Origin: Streptomyces avicenniae | GTDB taxonomy: Bacteria; Actinomycetota; Actinomycetes; Streptomycetales; Streptomycetaceae | DNA length: 64,000 nucleotides | Direction of reading: 5' to 3' | NCBI RefSeq assembly: GCF_000719135.1 | Contig: NZ_JOEK01000004.1 | Span: 186,001 to 250,000 of the forward strand | In this document: positions 16,896 through 25,517 of the stretch, piece after piece | Layout of the letters: the number at the start of each line of letters is the position of its first letter | Position numbering within the stretch: position 1 is the stretch's first letter | The notes under the pieces: generated by a model | Databases searched by the model: none | What the model saw: the letters and a program-made list of their open reading frames with translations, nothing else | What the model was told of the DNA's origin: nothing | Made by a program: the position numbers and the translations under genes

Positions 16896-17719
16896 ACGAC
16901 GCCGCCGGGCACGGCATCATGGACCCCGACGGAGAGGCGGCGATCATGGACGCGACGCAGGACGGCACCCGTACGGCAGGCACGCTCCGCGGCGCCGTCG
17001 TCGCCGTGGCGGGCGCGGGCGGCCCGGCGGGACAGGCCGCCCTGCGCGCCCTGGCGGCGGCCGGGGCGACCGTCGCGGGCGCCGACGCGGACGCCGTACG
17101 GCTCGCCGAGGCCGTGGCCGCCGCACGCGAGGCCCGGCCGGGCGCCACCGTCACCGGCGCCACCGTGGACCTCCTCGACCCCGACGCCACCCGCGACTGG
17201 GCCGCGCGCACCGAGCGCGAGCACGGACGCGTGGACGGCCTCGTCCACCTCGTCGGCGGCTGGCGCGGCTCCCGGACGTTCGCGGCGACCGACCTCGCGG
17301 ACTGGGACCTCCTGCACGGCCTGCTCATCCGCACCGTCCAACACACCTCGCTCGCCTTCGAGGCCCCCCTCGCCCGCAGCGGCGACGGCCGCTTCGTCCT
17401 CGTCAGCGCCGCCGGGGCCTCCCGCCCCACCGCCGGGAACGCCGCCTACGCCGCCGCCAAGGCCGCGGCCGAGGCGTGGACCCTCGCCCTCGCCGACAGC
17501 TTCCGCAAGGCGGCCCCGCCCGACGGCCCGCCCCCGGCCGCCGCGACCGTCCTCGTCGTCAAGGCCCTGCTGACCGACGCCCAGCGCGCCGAGCACCCCG
17601 AGCGCGCGTTCCCCGGCCACACCCATGTAAGCGACCTCGCCGACGCCATCGCCGCGCAGTGGTCGCAGCCCACCGCAGACGTGAACGGAACCCGCCAGTG
17701 GCTCACCCCCCGACCGTGA
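16892..17719 (+). CDS. Short-chain dehydrogenase/reductase
   Basis: A 275-residue Rossmann-fold oxidoreductase. The dinucleotide loop is VVAVAGAGGPAGQAALRAL, a loose form of TGxxxGxG, and the catalytic YxxxK is in NAAYAAAKAAAEAW with a preceding Ser in VLVSAAG. The GTG start overlaps the DUF6421 stop (GTGA), indicating coupling; ATG codons at 16918 and 16946 would give shorter proteins, and the last has a GGAGAGG upstream, so the true start is uncertain. The substrate is unknown; coexpression with an aldolase-like enzyme suggests hydroxy-amino-acid or aldehyde metabolism. Confidence 0.85.
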   Translation: MNDAAGHGIMDPDGEAAIMDATQDGTRTAGTLRGAVVAVAGAGGPAGQAALRALAAAGATVAGADADAVRLAEAVAAAREARPGATVTGATVDLLDPDATRDWAARTEREHGRVDGLVHLVGGWRGSRTFAATDLADWDLLHGLLIRTVQHTSLAFEAPLARSGDGRFVLVSAAGASRPTAGNAAYAAAKAAAEAWTLALADSFRKAAPPDGPPPAAATVLVVKALLTDAQRAEHPERAFPGHTHVSDLADAIAAQWSQPTADVNGTRQWLTPRP

Positions 17720-18777
17720 CGACCGACGCCCGCCGCCACCACGATCCGCAGCGGCGCGGCTTCGCCAGCGACAACTACGCGGGCGTCCACCCCGAGATCC
17801 TCGAAGCCCTCGCCCTCGCCAACGGCGGCCACCAGCCCGCGTACGGCGCCGACGACTACACCGCGCACCTCCAGGACGTCTTCCGGGCCCACTTCGGCCC
17901 CCGGGCCGAGACGTACCCGGTGTTCAACGGGACGGGCGCCAACGTCGTCGCGCTCCAGGCGGTCACCGACCGCTGGGGCGCCGTCATCACGCCCGCGAGC
18001 GCCCACGTCAACACCGACGAGTGCGGCGCGCCGGAACGCGTCGGCGGCCTCAAGCTCCTCACCGTGCCCGCCCCTGACGGCAAGCTGACCCCCGAACTCG
18101 TCGCCCGCGAGGCGTGGGGCTTCGCCGACGAGCACCGCGCCATGCCGCAGGCCGTCTCCCTCACCCAGTCCACCGAACTGGGCACCCGCTACACCCCCGA
18201 GGAGATCCGCGCCGTCAGCGACGCCGCGCACGAGCACGGCCTCGCCGTCCACATGGACGGCGCCCGCCTCGCCAACGCCGCCGCGTCCCTCGGTGTCCCG
18301 CTCGCCGCCCTCACCACCGACGCGGGCGTGGACGTCCTCTCCTTCGGCGGCACCAAGAACGGCCTCCTGTTCGGCGAGGCCGTCGTCGTCCTCACCCCGG
18401 GCGCCGTGCGCGGCATGGCGCACCTGCGCAAGCTGTCGATGCAGCTCGCCTCCAAGATGCGCTTCGTCTCGGTGCAGTTCGAGGCGCTGCTCGCCGGTGA
18501 CCTGTGGCTGCGCTCCGCCCGCGCGGCCAACGCCATGGCCGCCCGGCTCGCCGCGGGCGCCCGCGCCGTGGACGGGGTGGAGGTCCTCCGCCCCGTCGAG
18601 GCCAACGCCGTCTTCGCCAGGCTGCCCCACGACGCCGCGGAACGCCTCATGAAGCGCCACCGCTTCTACTTCTGGGACGAGCCCGCGGGCCACGTCCGCT
18701 GGGTCTGCTCCTTCGACACGACGGAGCAGGACGTGGACGGGTTCCTCGACGCGCTCCGCGAGGAGATGGCCCGCTGA
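17716..18777 (+). CDS. Threonine aldolase-like PLP enzyme
   Basis: A 353-residue fold-type I pyridoxal-phosphate enzyme. The PLP lysine is Lys214 in VLSFGGTKNGLLFGEAV and the pyridine-N aspartate is Asp181 in AVHMDGARLANAAA; FASDNYAGVHPEI and ETYPVFNGTGANVVAL are typical of low-specificity L-threonine aldolases, which split threonine or allo-threonine into glycine and acetaldehyde. The GTG at 17716 overlaps the SDR stop by four bases; a GTG at 17698 is an alternative. It is the last gene of the operon. Confidence 0.92.
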   Translation: MTTDARRHHDPQRRGFASDNYAGVHPEILEALALANGGHQPAYGADDYTAHLQDVFRAHFGPRAETYPVFNGTGANVVALQAVTDRWGAVITPASAHVNTDECGAPERVGGLKLLTVPAPDGKLTPELVAREAWGFADEHRAMPQAVSLTQSTELGTRYTPEEIRAVSDAAHEHGLAVHMDGARLANAAASLGVPLAALTTDAGVDVLSFGGTKNGLLFGEAVVVLTPGAVRGMAHLRKLSMQLASKMRFVSVQFEALLAGDLWLRSARAANAMAARLAAGARAVDGVEVLRPVEANAVFARLPHDAAERLMKRHRFYFWDEPAGHVRWVCSFDTTEQDVDGFLDALREEMAR

Positions 18778-18793
18778 GGCCGCCCGCGCGCCG

Positions 18794-19507
18794 TCAGCCG
18801 ACCGCGGCCGGCGGCGGCGCGCTGCCGCCCAGGTGCGCCGGGAGCCACCAGGTGTCCTCCGGGCCCCGCGGCTCCGCCGGATACGCGCGCTGCGCCCCGT
18901 CGAGCAGCTCCTCCATACGCTCCCGCAGCCGCCGGGTGATCCGCATCGCGTACTCCTCGCGGCTCGCCTCGATCGGCTCCCCGACGCGGATCGTCACCGG
19001 GAAGTGGTGGCGGCCGAAGTCCCGCTTCCTGCCCTTGGTCCACAGCCGCTGCGTGCCCCACAGGGCCATCGGCAGCAGCGGCACACCGGCCTCCTGCGCC
19101 ATGCGCGCGGCGCCCGACTTGAACTTCTGGAGCGTGAACGAGGGGGAGATCGTCGCCTCGGGGAAGACGCCCACGATCTCGCCCTTCTTCAGCGCGCCCA
19201 CCGCCAGGTTGAAGGCGCCCTCGCCCTGCGCCCGGTCCACGGGTATGTGCTTCATGCCGCGCATCAGCGGGCCCGACACCTTGTGCCGGAAGACCGACTC
19301 CTTCGCCATGAAACGCACCAGCCGCTTCGCCGGACGCGCGGCGAAACCGGCGAACACGAAGTCGAGATAGCCGATGTGGTTGCTCACCAGCACGGCGCCG
19401 CCCCGGCGCGGCACATGGTCGCTGCCGTCCACGTCGAGACGCAGGTCCAGCGCCTTGAACATGGTCCGCGCGACGGCGACGACCGGCGGGTATACGAACT
19501 CTGCCAT
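18794..19507 (-). CDS. Lysophospholipid acyltransferase, PlsC family
   Basis: A 237-residue membrane-associated acyltransferase, probably making phosphatidic acid from lysophosphatidic acid. Motif I NHIGYLD (His44, Asp49) is catalytic, motif III FPEAT (115-119) binds the glycerol phosphate, and VPLLPMALWGTQ fits motif IV. The N-terminus is only mildly hydrophobic. The downstream ATG at 19505-19507 (MAEFVYPP) is preferred over one 13 codons upstream because homologues start here. Confidence 0.92.
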   Translation of the reverse strand: MAEFVYPPVVAVARTMFKALDLRLDVDGSDHVPRRGGAVLVSNHIGYLDFVFAGFAARPAKRLVRFMAKESVFRHKVSGPLMRGMKHIPVDRAQGEGAFNLAVGALKKGEIVGVFPEATISPSFTLQKFKSGAARMAQEAGVPLLPMALWGTQRLWTKGRKRDFGRHHFPVTIRVGEPIEASREEYAMRITRRLRERMEELLDGAQRAYPAEPRGPEDTWWLPAHLGGSAPPPAAVG

Positions 19508-19725
19508 GCGGGGAGTGCCCTTCTTCCATGCGGGGGACCTACGCAACCGTAACTTGCGGCGTCGCTGGATCGTGCCCGAAAGGCGGCCGGATCACCACCC
19601 CTCGCGCCGATACCCGCCGATACCGCCCCGACACCGGGAATGAACGCACCGTGAGCCCGCTTGACGAGGGGACGGCCCCGGCGCGCGGGGCGGCGCCACG
19701 GCGCGGCGGAGGAGAGGACGACCCC

Positions 19726-20049
19726 ATGGACGGACGGCGGCTCACGGCGGCGGACCTCGACGTGGCGGCGCTCGGCCGCCGCGCCACGCTGGTCCAGTTC
19801 TCCTCGGCCTTCTGCCGCCCCTGCCACGCCACCCGCCGGGTGCTGGCGGAGGTGGCCGCCATGGTCGAGGGCGTCGCCCACGCGGAGATCGACGCCGAGT
19901 CGCGCCTCGACCTCGTCCGCGACCTCGGCGTGACCGCGACCCCCACCGTCCTCGTCCTCGACGCGGCGGGACGCATCGTCCGGCACGCCACGGGGCAGCC
20001 GCGCAGGGCGGACGTGATCGCCGCGCTCGGGGCGGCGGTCACCGGCTGA
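19726..20049 (+). CDS. Thioredoxin-fold protein
   Basis: A 107-residue thioredoxin-family protein. The redox site is FCRPC (Cys30-Cys33) after the strand ATLVQFSSA; Trp before the CxxC of classical thioredoxin is replaced by Phe, and the middle residues are RP instead of GP. The cis-proline loop is VTATPTVLVLD. No signal peptide, so cytoplasmic. GGAGGAGAGG lies 7-10 bases before the ATG at 19726; an upstream in-frame GTG would add an unstructured basic tail and is less likely. It may serve as a reductant, but its partner is unknown. Confidence 0.85.
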   Translation: MDGRRLTAADLDVAALGRRATLVQFSSAFCRPCHATRRVLAEVAAMVEGVAHAEIDAESRLDLVRDLGVTATPTVLVLDAAGRIVRHATGQPRRADVIAALGAAVTG

Positions 20050-20223
20050 CACGGCCGGGTCCGACCGGTGCGCGGAGAGCCACGTCACAGTGCGGCATGC
20101 TTGCGCGCGGGGGATACCCTTGGATGTACTGGCGAGTAACAAGCTGGGCCGATCGTCGTGGCGCCCCGGGCGCGGACGGGGTGGAAGGGCCGGCTGTGCG
20201 GATCGACTGCAGGAGGAACCGGC

Positions 20224-21009
20224 GTGAGTCTGAGGATCGTTGTCTGTGTGAAGTACGTGCCCGACGCCACCGGTGACCGGTCCTTCGCCGAGGACCTGAC
20301 CACCGACCGCGACGCCGTGGACGGGCTGCTGTCCGAGCTCGACGAGTACGCCGTCGAGCAGGCCCTCCAGATCGCCGAGGCCACGGAGGGCGCCGAGGTC
20401 ACCGTCCTCACCGCGGGCCCCGAGGACGCCGCCGACGCGCTGCGCAAGGCCCTGTCCATGGGCGCCGACAAGGCCGTCCACGTCGAGGACGACGACCTGC
20501 ACGGCACCGACGTGCTCGGCACCTCGCTCGTCCTCGCCAAGGCCGTCGAGCACATCGGCTACGACCTGGTGGTCTGCGGCATGGCCTCGACGGACGGCGG
20601 CATGGGCGTCCTGCCCGCCCTGCTCGCCGAACGCCTCCGGGTCCCGCAGGTCACGCTGCTGTCCGAGGTCTCCGTCGCCGACGGCAAGGTCACCGGCCGC
20701 CGCGACGGCGACGCCGCCACCGAACGCCTCCAGGCGTCGCTGCCCGCCGTCGTCTCGGTCACCGACCAGTCGGGGGAGGCCCGTTACCCCTCCTTCAAGG
20801 GGATCATGGCGGCCAAGAAGAAGCCGGTCGAGAACCTCGACCTGGAGGACCTGGACATCGAGGCGGAGCAGGTCGGCCTCGCGGGCGCCGCGACCGCCGT
20901 GCTGTCGGCCACCGAGCGCCCGGCACGCACGGCGGGCGAGATCGTCCACGACGAGGGCGAGGGCGGCAAGCTGCTGGCCGCGTTCCTCGCCGGGCGCAAG
21001 TTCGTCTGA
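20224..21009 (+). CDS. etfB: Electron transfer flavoprotein, beta subunit
   Basis: A 261-residue subunit of ETF, which accepts electrons from acyl-CoA and related dehydrogenases. It starts VSLRIVVCVKYVPDATGDRSF (the AMP-binding Rossmann-like fold), contains KALSMGADKAVHVEDDDLHGTDVLGTS and the recognition region VTLLSEVSVADGKVTGRRDGD, and ends with the C-terminal anchor. AGGAGG lies 7 bases before the GTG. It is followed after 46 bases by etfA in the usual order. Confidence 0.95.
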   Translation: MSLRIVVCVKYVPDATGDRSFAEDLTTDRDAVDGLLSELDEYAVEQALQIAEATEGAEVTVLTAGPEDAADALRKALSMGADKAVHVEDDDLHGTDVLGTSLVLAKAVEHIGYDLVVCGMASTDGGMGVLPALLAERLRVPQVTLLSEVSVADGKVTGRRDGDAATERLQASLPAVVSVTDQSGEARYPSFKGIMAAKKKPVENLDLEDLDIEAEQVGLAGAATAVLSATERPARTAGEIVHDEGEGGKLLAAFLAGRKFV

Positions 21010-21055
21010 CGCGCCGCAGCCCGCCCGCACGTTCCCACGGAGGAGACCGCACGCC

Positions 21056-22018
21056 ATGACCGAAGTCCTCGTCCTCGTCGATCACGAGAACGGCACCGTC
21101 CGCAAGCCCACGCTCGAACTCCTCACCCTCGCCCGCCGCCTGGGCGACCCGGTCGCCGTCCACCTCGGCCCCGGCGCCGACATTGCCGCGCCGGTCCTCG
21201 CCGAGCACGGCGCCACCCGCGTCCTCGCCGCCGACGCCCCCGAGTTCGCCGACTACCACCTCGTGCCGAAGGTGGACGCGCTCCAGGCCGCGTTCGACGC
21301 GGTCGGCCCGGCCGCCGTCCTGGTGCCCTCCTCGGGCGAGGGCAAGGAGATCGCCGCCCGGCTCGCCCTGCGCACCGGCTCAGGGCTCGTCACCGACGCC
21401 GTGGACATCGCCCCGGGCGACGACGGCCCGGTCACCACGCAGTCGGCGTTCGCCGCCGCCTACTCCACCACCTCACGCGTGACCAGGGGCGTCCCCGTCG
21501 TCACGGTGAAGCCCAACTCGGCGACGCCAGAGGCCGCCCCCGCCGCTGGCACCGTCGAGGAACTGGCCGTCACGTTCGGCCCGCTCGCCACCGGCACCGC
21601 CGTCGTCTCCCGCGCCCCGCGCGAGTCCACCGGCCGCCCCGAACTGGCCGAGGCGGCCATCGTCGTCTCCGGCGGGCGCGGCGTGGGCAGCGCGGAGAGC
21701 TTCTCCGTCATCGAGGACCTCGCCGACGCGCTCGGCGCCGCCGTCGGCGCCTCCCGCGCCGCCGTGGACGCGGGCTGGTACCCGCACGCGCACCAGGTCG
21801 GCCAGACCGGCAAGACCGTCTCCCCGCAGCTGTACCTCGCCGCCGGGATCTCCGGCGCGATCCAGCACCGCGCCGGGATGCAGACGTCGAAGACGATCGT
21901 CGCCGTCAACAAGGACGCCGAGGCCCCGATCTTCGAGCTGGTGGACTACGGCGTCGTCGGCGACCTCTTCGCGGTCGTCCCCGCCTTGACCGAGGAGATC
22001 AAGGCCCGCAAGGGCTGA
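21056..22018 (+). CDS. etfA: Electron transfer flavoprotein, alpha subunit
   Basis: A 320-residue FAD-binding subunit of ETF. The C-terminal half has the ETF-alpha signature: AIVVSGGRGVGSAESFSVIEDLADALGAAVGASRAAVDAGW is the region, then QVGQTGKTVSPQLYLAAGISGAIQH and VAVNKDAEAPIFELVDYGVVGD. Electrons taken up by the pair go on to an ETF-quinone oxidoreductase, not encoded here. GGAGG precedes the ATG. A strong hairpin directly after the stop ends the etfBA transcript. Confidence 0.96.
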   Translation: MTEVLVLVDHENGTVRKPTLELLTLARRLGDPVAVHLGPGADIAAPVLAEHGATRVLAADAPEFADYHLVPKVDALQAAFDAVGPAAVLVPSSGEGKEIAARLALRTGSGLVTDAVDIAPGDDGPVTTQSAFAAAYSTTSRVTRGVPVVTVKPNSATPEAAPAAGTVEELAVTFGPLATGTAVVSRAPRESTGRPELAEAAIVVSGGRGVGSAESFSVIEDLADALGAAVGASRAAVDAGWYPHAHQVGQTGKTVSPQLYLAAGISGAIQHRAGMQTSKTIVAVNKDAEAPIFELVDYGVVGDLFAVVPALTEEIKARKG

Positions 22019-22024
22019 CCTCCC

Positions 22025-22055
22025 CGTCGGCCCGCCCGCCCCGGGCGGGCCGACG
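22025..22055 (+). terminator. Intrinsic terminator after etfBA
   Basis: Perfect 13-base arms CGTCGGCCCGCCC (22025-22037) and GGGCGGGCCGACG (22043-22055) with a 5-base loop, starting 7 bases after the etfA stop. No U-tract. Confidence 0.8.
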
Positions 22056-22088
22056 CGCCAGGACCGCGTACGAACGGGAGCCCGCCGC

Positions 22089-23378
22089 ATGCCGCAGCCC
22101 GAACGGATCGCCACCACCCTGCCCCCGTCCGCGTCCGCAGCCGTCGGCGCGGAACTCGCCGCCGTGGACGCCGACCTGGCCCGCCGCTACCCCGGCGACC
22201 CCGGCACCCGCCAGCCCGTCCACACCGTCTACGTCCCGGCCGACCGCCTCACCGACGGCACCCCGCGCGCCTGGGGCGACGCCGCCCTCGCCCTCCTCGA
22301 CCGGCACGCCCCGGGACCCGACGCGCTCGCCGCCGTCCTCGGCCTCCCCGCCGACCTCGCCGCGCCCGTCCACGACCGCGTCCGCGCCAAGCTCGTCCGC
22401 GAGCCCGTCGAGGACCTGCGCATCGACTTCGAGGACGGCTACGGCAACCGGCCCGACGCCGAGGAGGACGCCGACGCCGCCCGCGCCGCCCGCCTGCTGG
22501 CCCGCGCCGTCGCCGACGGCAGCGCCCCGCCGTACGCCGGGATCCGCCTCAAGAGCCTCGAAGCCCCCGTCCGCGACCGCGGCATCCGCACCCTCGACAT
22601 CTTCCTCACCACGCTCCTGGACGCGGGCCCGCTCCCGGCCGGGCTCCACCTCACGCTCCCGAAGACCGGCTACGCCGAGCAGGTCGCCGCCATGGCCGGG
22701 CTCTGCGCCCGCTTCGAGGAGGCCACCGGCCTGCCCCCCGGCCGCCTGCGCTTCGAGATCCAGATCGAGACGACCCAGGCCGTGCTCGGCGCCGACGGCC
22801 GCGCCACCGTCGCCCGCATGATCGACGCCGCCGGTGGCCGCGTCACCGGCCTGCACTACGGCACGTTCGACTACAGCGCCGCCTGCCAGGTCAGCGCCGC
22901 CCACCAGTCCGCCGACCACCCCGCCGCCGACCACGCCAAGGCCGTCATGCAGGCCGCGGCTGCGGGCACCGGCGTGCGGCTCAGCGACGGCTCCACCAAC
23001 GTCCTGCCCGTCGGCCCCACCGACCGCGTCCACCACGCCTGGCGCCTGCACCACGCCCTCGTACGCCGCGCCCTCGCCCGCGCCTTCTACCAGGGCTGGG
23101 ACATGCACCCGGGACACCTCCCCACCCGCTACGCCGCCGTCTACGCCTTCTACCGCGAAGGGCTGCCCGCCGCCGCGTCACGCCTCGCCGCCTGGACCGG
23201 CGGCGACGGCACCGGCGGCGTCCTGGACGAACCCGCCACCGCCCGCGCGCTCAGCGGCTTCCTCCTGCGCGGCCTCGACTGCGGCGCCCTGGACACCGCC
23301 GAGGTCACCGCGGCCTGCGGCCTCGACCGCTCCCACCTGCACACCCTCGCGGGACGCACGTCGCGCACCTCACCCTGA
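22089..23378 (+). CDS. DUF6986 protein, HpcH/CitE aldolase-like fold
   Basis: A 429-residue soluble protein related by pattern to the HpcH/HpaI/CitE aldolase and malate synthase barrel: EDLRIDFEDGYGNR resembles the metal-binding DxxD/E segment, GIRLKSLE carries a basic CoA/phosphate-type residue, and RFEIQIETTQAVLGADGR has the glutamate of the barrel active site. GLHYGTFDYSA replaces the usual GxxDL. The reaction is unknown. The ATG follows GGGAG and lies 33 bases past the etfA terminator, so it probably has its own promoter. Confidence 0.75.
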   Translation: MPQPERIATTLPPSASAAVGAELAAVDADLARRYPGDPGTRQPVHTVYVPADRLTDGTPRAWGDAALALLDRHAPGPDALAAVLGLPADLAAPVHDRVRAKLVREPVEDLRIDFEDGYGNRPDAEEDADAARAARLLARAVADGSAPPYAGIRLKSLEAPVRDRGIRTLDIFLTTLLDAGPLPAGLHLTLPKTGYAEQVAAMAGLCARFEEATGLPPGRLRFEIQIETTQAVLGADGRATVARMIDAAGGRVTGLHYGTFDYSAACQVSAAHQSADHPAADHAKAVMQAAAAGTGVRLSDGSTNVLPVGPTDRVHHAWRLHHALVRRALARAFYQGWDMHPGHLPTRYAAVYAFYREGLPAAASRLAAWTGGDGTGGVLDEPATARALSGFLLRGLDCGALDTAEVTAACGLDRSHLHTLAGRTSRTSP

Positions 23379-23422
23379 CCGGACTGGACAATCCGGGGAC
23401 GGACGGATCAGGCTTCGTCCTC

Positions 23423-24382
23423 ATGACCACTGATCTTGTCGCCGCCGTGGACATCGGCGGTACGAAAATCGCCGGTGCGCTCGTGGACGGCACCGGCGAA
23501 CTGCTCCACCGCGTCCAGCGCCCGACCCGCGCCGCGGAGTCGGCCGCGAACGTGCTGGGCGCCCTCACCGAGGTGGTCACCGCCCTGACCGCGCACGCGC
23601 TGTGGCCGCGCGTCGCCGCCGTGGGCGTCGGCAGCGCCGGGCCCGTGAACGCCCGCACCGGCACCGTCAGCCCGGTCAACATCGCCGCCTGGCGCGACTT
23701 CCCCCTCGTCGCGCGCATCACCGACACCGCCGGCCCGCTGCCCGTCACCCTGGTCGGCGACGGCGCCGCCATCGCCGCGGGCGAGCACTGGCGCGGCGCC
23801 GCGCGCGGCCGGACGAACGCGCTGTGCATGGTCGTCTCCACCGGCGTCGGCGGCGGCCTCATCCTCGACGGGAAGCTGCGCCCAGGACCGACCGGCAACG
23901 CCGGGCACATCGGCCACATCAGCGTGGACTTCGACGGCGAGCTGTGCCCCTGCGGCGGCCGTGGCTGCGTCGAACGCATCGCCAGCGGCACCAACATCGC
24001 CCGCTACGCCCTCGCCTCCGGCTGGCGTCCCGGCGGGGACGGCGACACCACGGCCGCCGGTGTCGCGGTCGCCGCCGCCGCGGGCGACCCGGTCGCGCGC
24101 GAGGCGTACGAACGCGCCGCCCGCGCGCTGGCGGCGGGCATCGCCGCGACCGCCACCCTGGTCGAGATCGAGACCGTCGTGGTGGGCGGCGGCGTCGGCC
24201 AGGCGGGCGACGTCCTGTTCGCCCCGCTGCGCCGGGCCCTGACCGGTTACGCCACCCTGCCGTTCGTCCGCGGCCTTGAGGTCGTCCCCGCCGAACTGGG
24301 CACCGACGCGGGCCTCGTGGGCGCCGCCGCGGCCAGCTGGCAGTCGGACACGTTTTCGGGACGGGCACAAGTGGGCAACTGA
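23423..24382 (+). CDS. ROK-family sugar kinase
   Basis: A 319-residue kinase of the ROK family, glucokinase-like. The ATP-binding loop is VDIGGTKIAGALVDGTG, the catalytic aspartate region is LVGDGAAIAAGEHW, GTGVGGGLILDGKL is the second phosphate loop, and GHIGHISVDFDG followed by CPCGGRGCVE is the zinc-binding ROK signature with its three cysteines. No N-terminal DNA-binding domain is present, so it is an enzyme and not a NagC-type regulator. No sugar genes lie beside it. The start has no clear ribosome binding site. Confidence 0.92.
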   Translation: MTTDLVAAVDIGGTKIAGALVDGTGELLHRVQRPTRAAESAANVLGALTEVVTALTAHALWPRVAAVGVGSAGPVNARTGTVSPVNIAAWRDFPLVARITDTAGPLPVTLVGDGAAIAAGEHWRGAARGRTNALCMVVSTGVGGGLILDGKLRPGPTGNAGHIGHISVDFDGELCPCGGRGCVERIASGTNIARYALASGWRPGGDGDTTAAGVAVAAAAGDPVAREAYERAARALAAGIAATATLVEIETVVVGGGVGQAGDVLFAPLRRALTGYATLPFVRGLEVVPAELGTDAGLVGAAAASWQSDTFSGRAQVGN

Positions 24383-24409
24383 TTCACGGCGGATGAAGGA
24401 GGGGGCCAC

Positions 24410-25432
24410 GTGATCATCTGGCTGAACGGTGCGTCCGGTGCGGGCAAGGGCGCGGTGGCCGCGGAACTCGTCGGGCTGCTGCCCGGCAGCGCCCTCTTCG
24501 ACCCCGGGGTGGTCGGCGACGGCCTGCGCGCCCTGCTCCCCGAGCGGCGGCTCGCCGAGGTGGGCGACGTGCAGGACCTCCCGGCGTGGCGCCGCCTCGT
24601 CGTGGACACGGCGACCGCCCTCCTCGCCGAGCTGCCGGGGCCGCTCGTCGCGCCCATGACGCTGCTGCGCCAGGAGTACCGCGACGAGATCTTCGGCGGG
24701 CTCGCCACCCGCAGGATCGCCGTGCAGCACTTCCTGCTCGACGGGGAGGAAACGTTCCGGCACGCCCGGATCGACGAATGCGCCGCCGTGGACGGCGAGG
24801 CGGCCCGCGGGCGTGGGCCCGGCCTGCTGCCCGGCGCCACGACGGCGTTGTCCTGGCTCGCCGCGGACACCCACCGGCTCGACACCTCGGGGCTCACCCC
24901 GCGCGAGGCGGCCGTCCTGCTCGCCGAGGCGGTCGGCCGGGGCGACGGCCTGTGTCCCATCGTGCAGACGCCGCCGCCCCGCGCGGAGACCCTCGCCGCC
25001 GGGGTGCTGTTCTTCGACGACCAGGACCGCGTGCTCCTCGTCGATCCGACCTACAAGCCAGGCTGGGAGTTCCCCGGCGGCGTCGTGGAGCCGGGGGAGC
25101 CGCCCGCCCGCGCGGCCGTCCGTGAGGTCGCCGAGGAACTGGGCCTGCACCTCGCCCAGGAGCCGCCGCTGCTCGTCGTGGACTGGGAGCCGCCCCGCCC
25201 GCCCCGCTACGGCGGCCTGCGGCTGCTGTTCGACGGCGGCAGGCTGGACGCGGACCGGGTGGGCGGCCTGCTGCTGCCGGGCGAGGAACTGCGCGGCTGG
25301 CGGTTCGCCGCCGAGGACGAGGCGGAACAGATGCTGTCGCCCGGACGGTTCGCCAGGCTGCGCTGGGCGCTGCGGGCGCGGGCCGAGGGGCGCGCGCTCA
25401 ACCTCCAGGCGGGCGTGCCGGTCGGCGTCTGA
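24410..25432 (+). CDS. P-loop kinase-like domain fused to a NUDIX hydrolase
   Basis: A 340-residue two-domain protein. Residues 1-180 are a small-kinase-like P-loop domain with GASGAGKG (7-14): the Walker lysine Lys13 is present but the usual Ser/Thr that coordinates magnesium is Gly14. Residues 195-330 are a NUDIX domain; the NUDIX box is GVVEPGEPPARAAVREVAEELG (Gly224 to Gly245, with Glu230, Arg238, Glu239, Glu242, Glu243 in place). The N-terminal domain resembles the stand-alone P-loop protein at 48846-49382 (shared EIFGGL). The NUDIX part should hydrolyse a nucleoside diphosphate derivative. GTG start with AAGGAGGGGG. It is closely spaced behind the ROK gene. Confidence 0.88.
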   Translation: MIIWLNGASGAGKGAVAAELVGLLPGSALFDPGVVGDGLRALLPERRLAEVGDVQDLPAWRRLVVDTATALLAELPGPLVAPMTLLRQEYRDEIFGGLATRRIAVQHFLLDGEETFRHARIDECAAVDGEAARGRGPGLLPGATTALSWLAADTHRLDTSGLTPREAAVLLAEAVGRGDGLCPIVQTPPPRAETLAAGVLFFDDQDRVLLVDPTYKPGWEFPGGVVEPGEPPARAAVREVAEELGLHLAQEPPLLVVDWEPPRPPRYGGLRLLFDGGRLDADRVGGLLLPGEELRGWRFAAEDEAEQMLSPGRFARLRWALRARAEGRALNLQAGVPVGV

Positions 25433-25517
25433 CGCGCCGCCGGATCGCGGAGCGCACCCGGGCGATCTAGCGTTACCGGTGATGGCCCCGGACCGGGGAA
25501 GGCCCCCTCCGTGAGCG

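Noticed and set aside
16892..17719. One very long fused protein from 14846 to 17719 containing the SDR
   Set aside because: The upstream part of that frame is out of phase with the DUF6421 and GDPD genes; only the part from 16892 is coding.
23423..24382. ROK protein as transcription factor
   Set aside because: It lacks the N-terminal winged helix that the ROK protein at 33893 has, so it is called a kinase.
25480..25500. CCCCGG/CCGGGG repeat before the sortase as terminator
   Set aside because: The loop would be a single base; the effective stem is too short to support a call.
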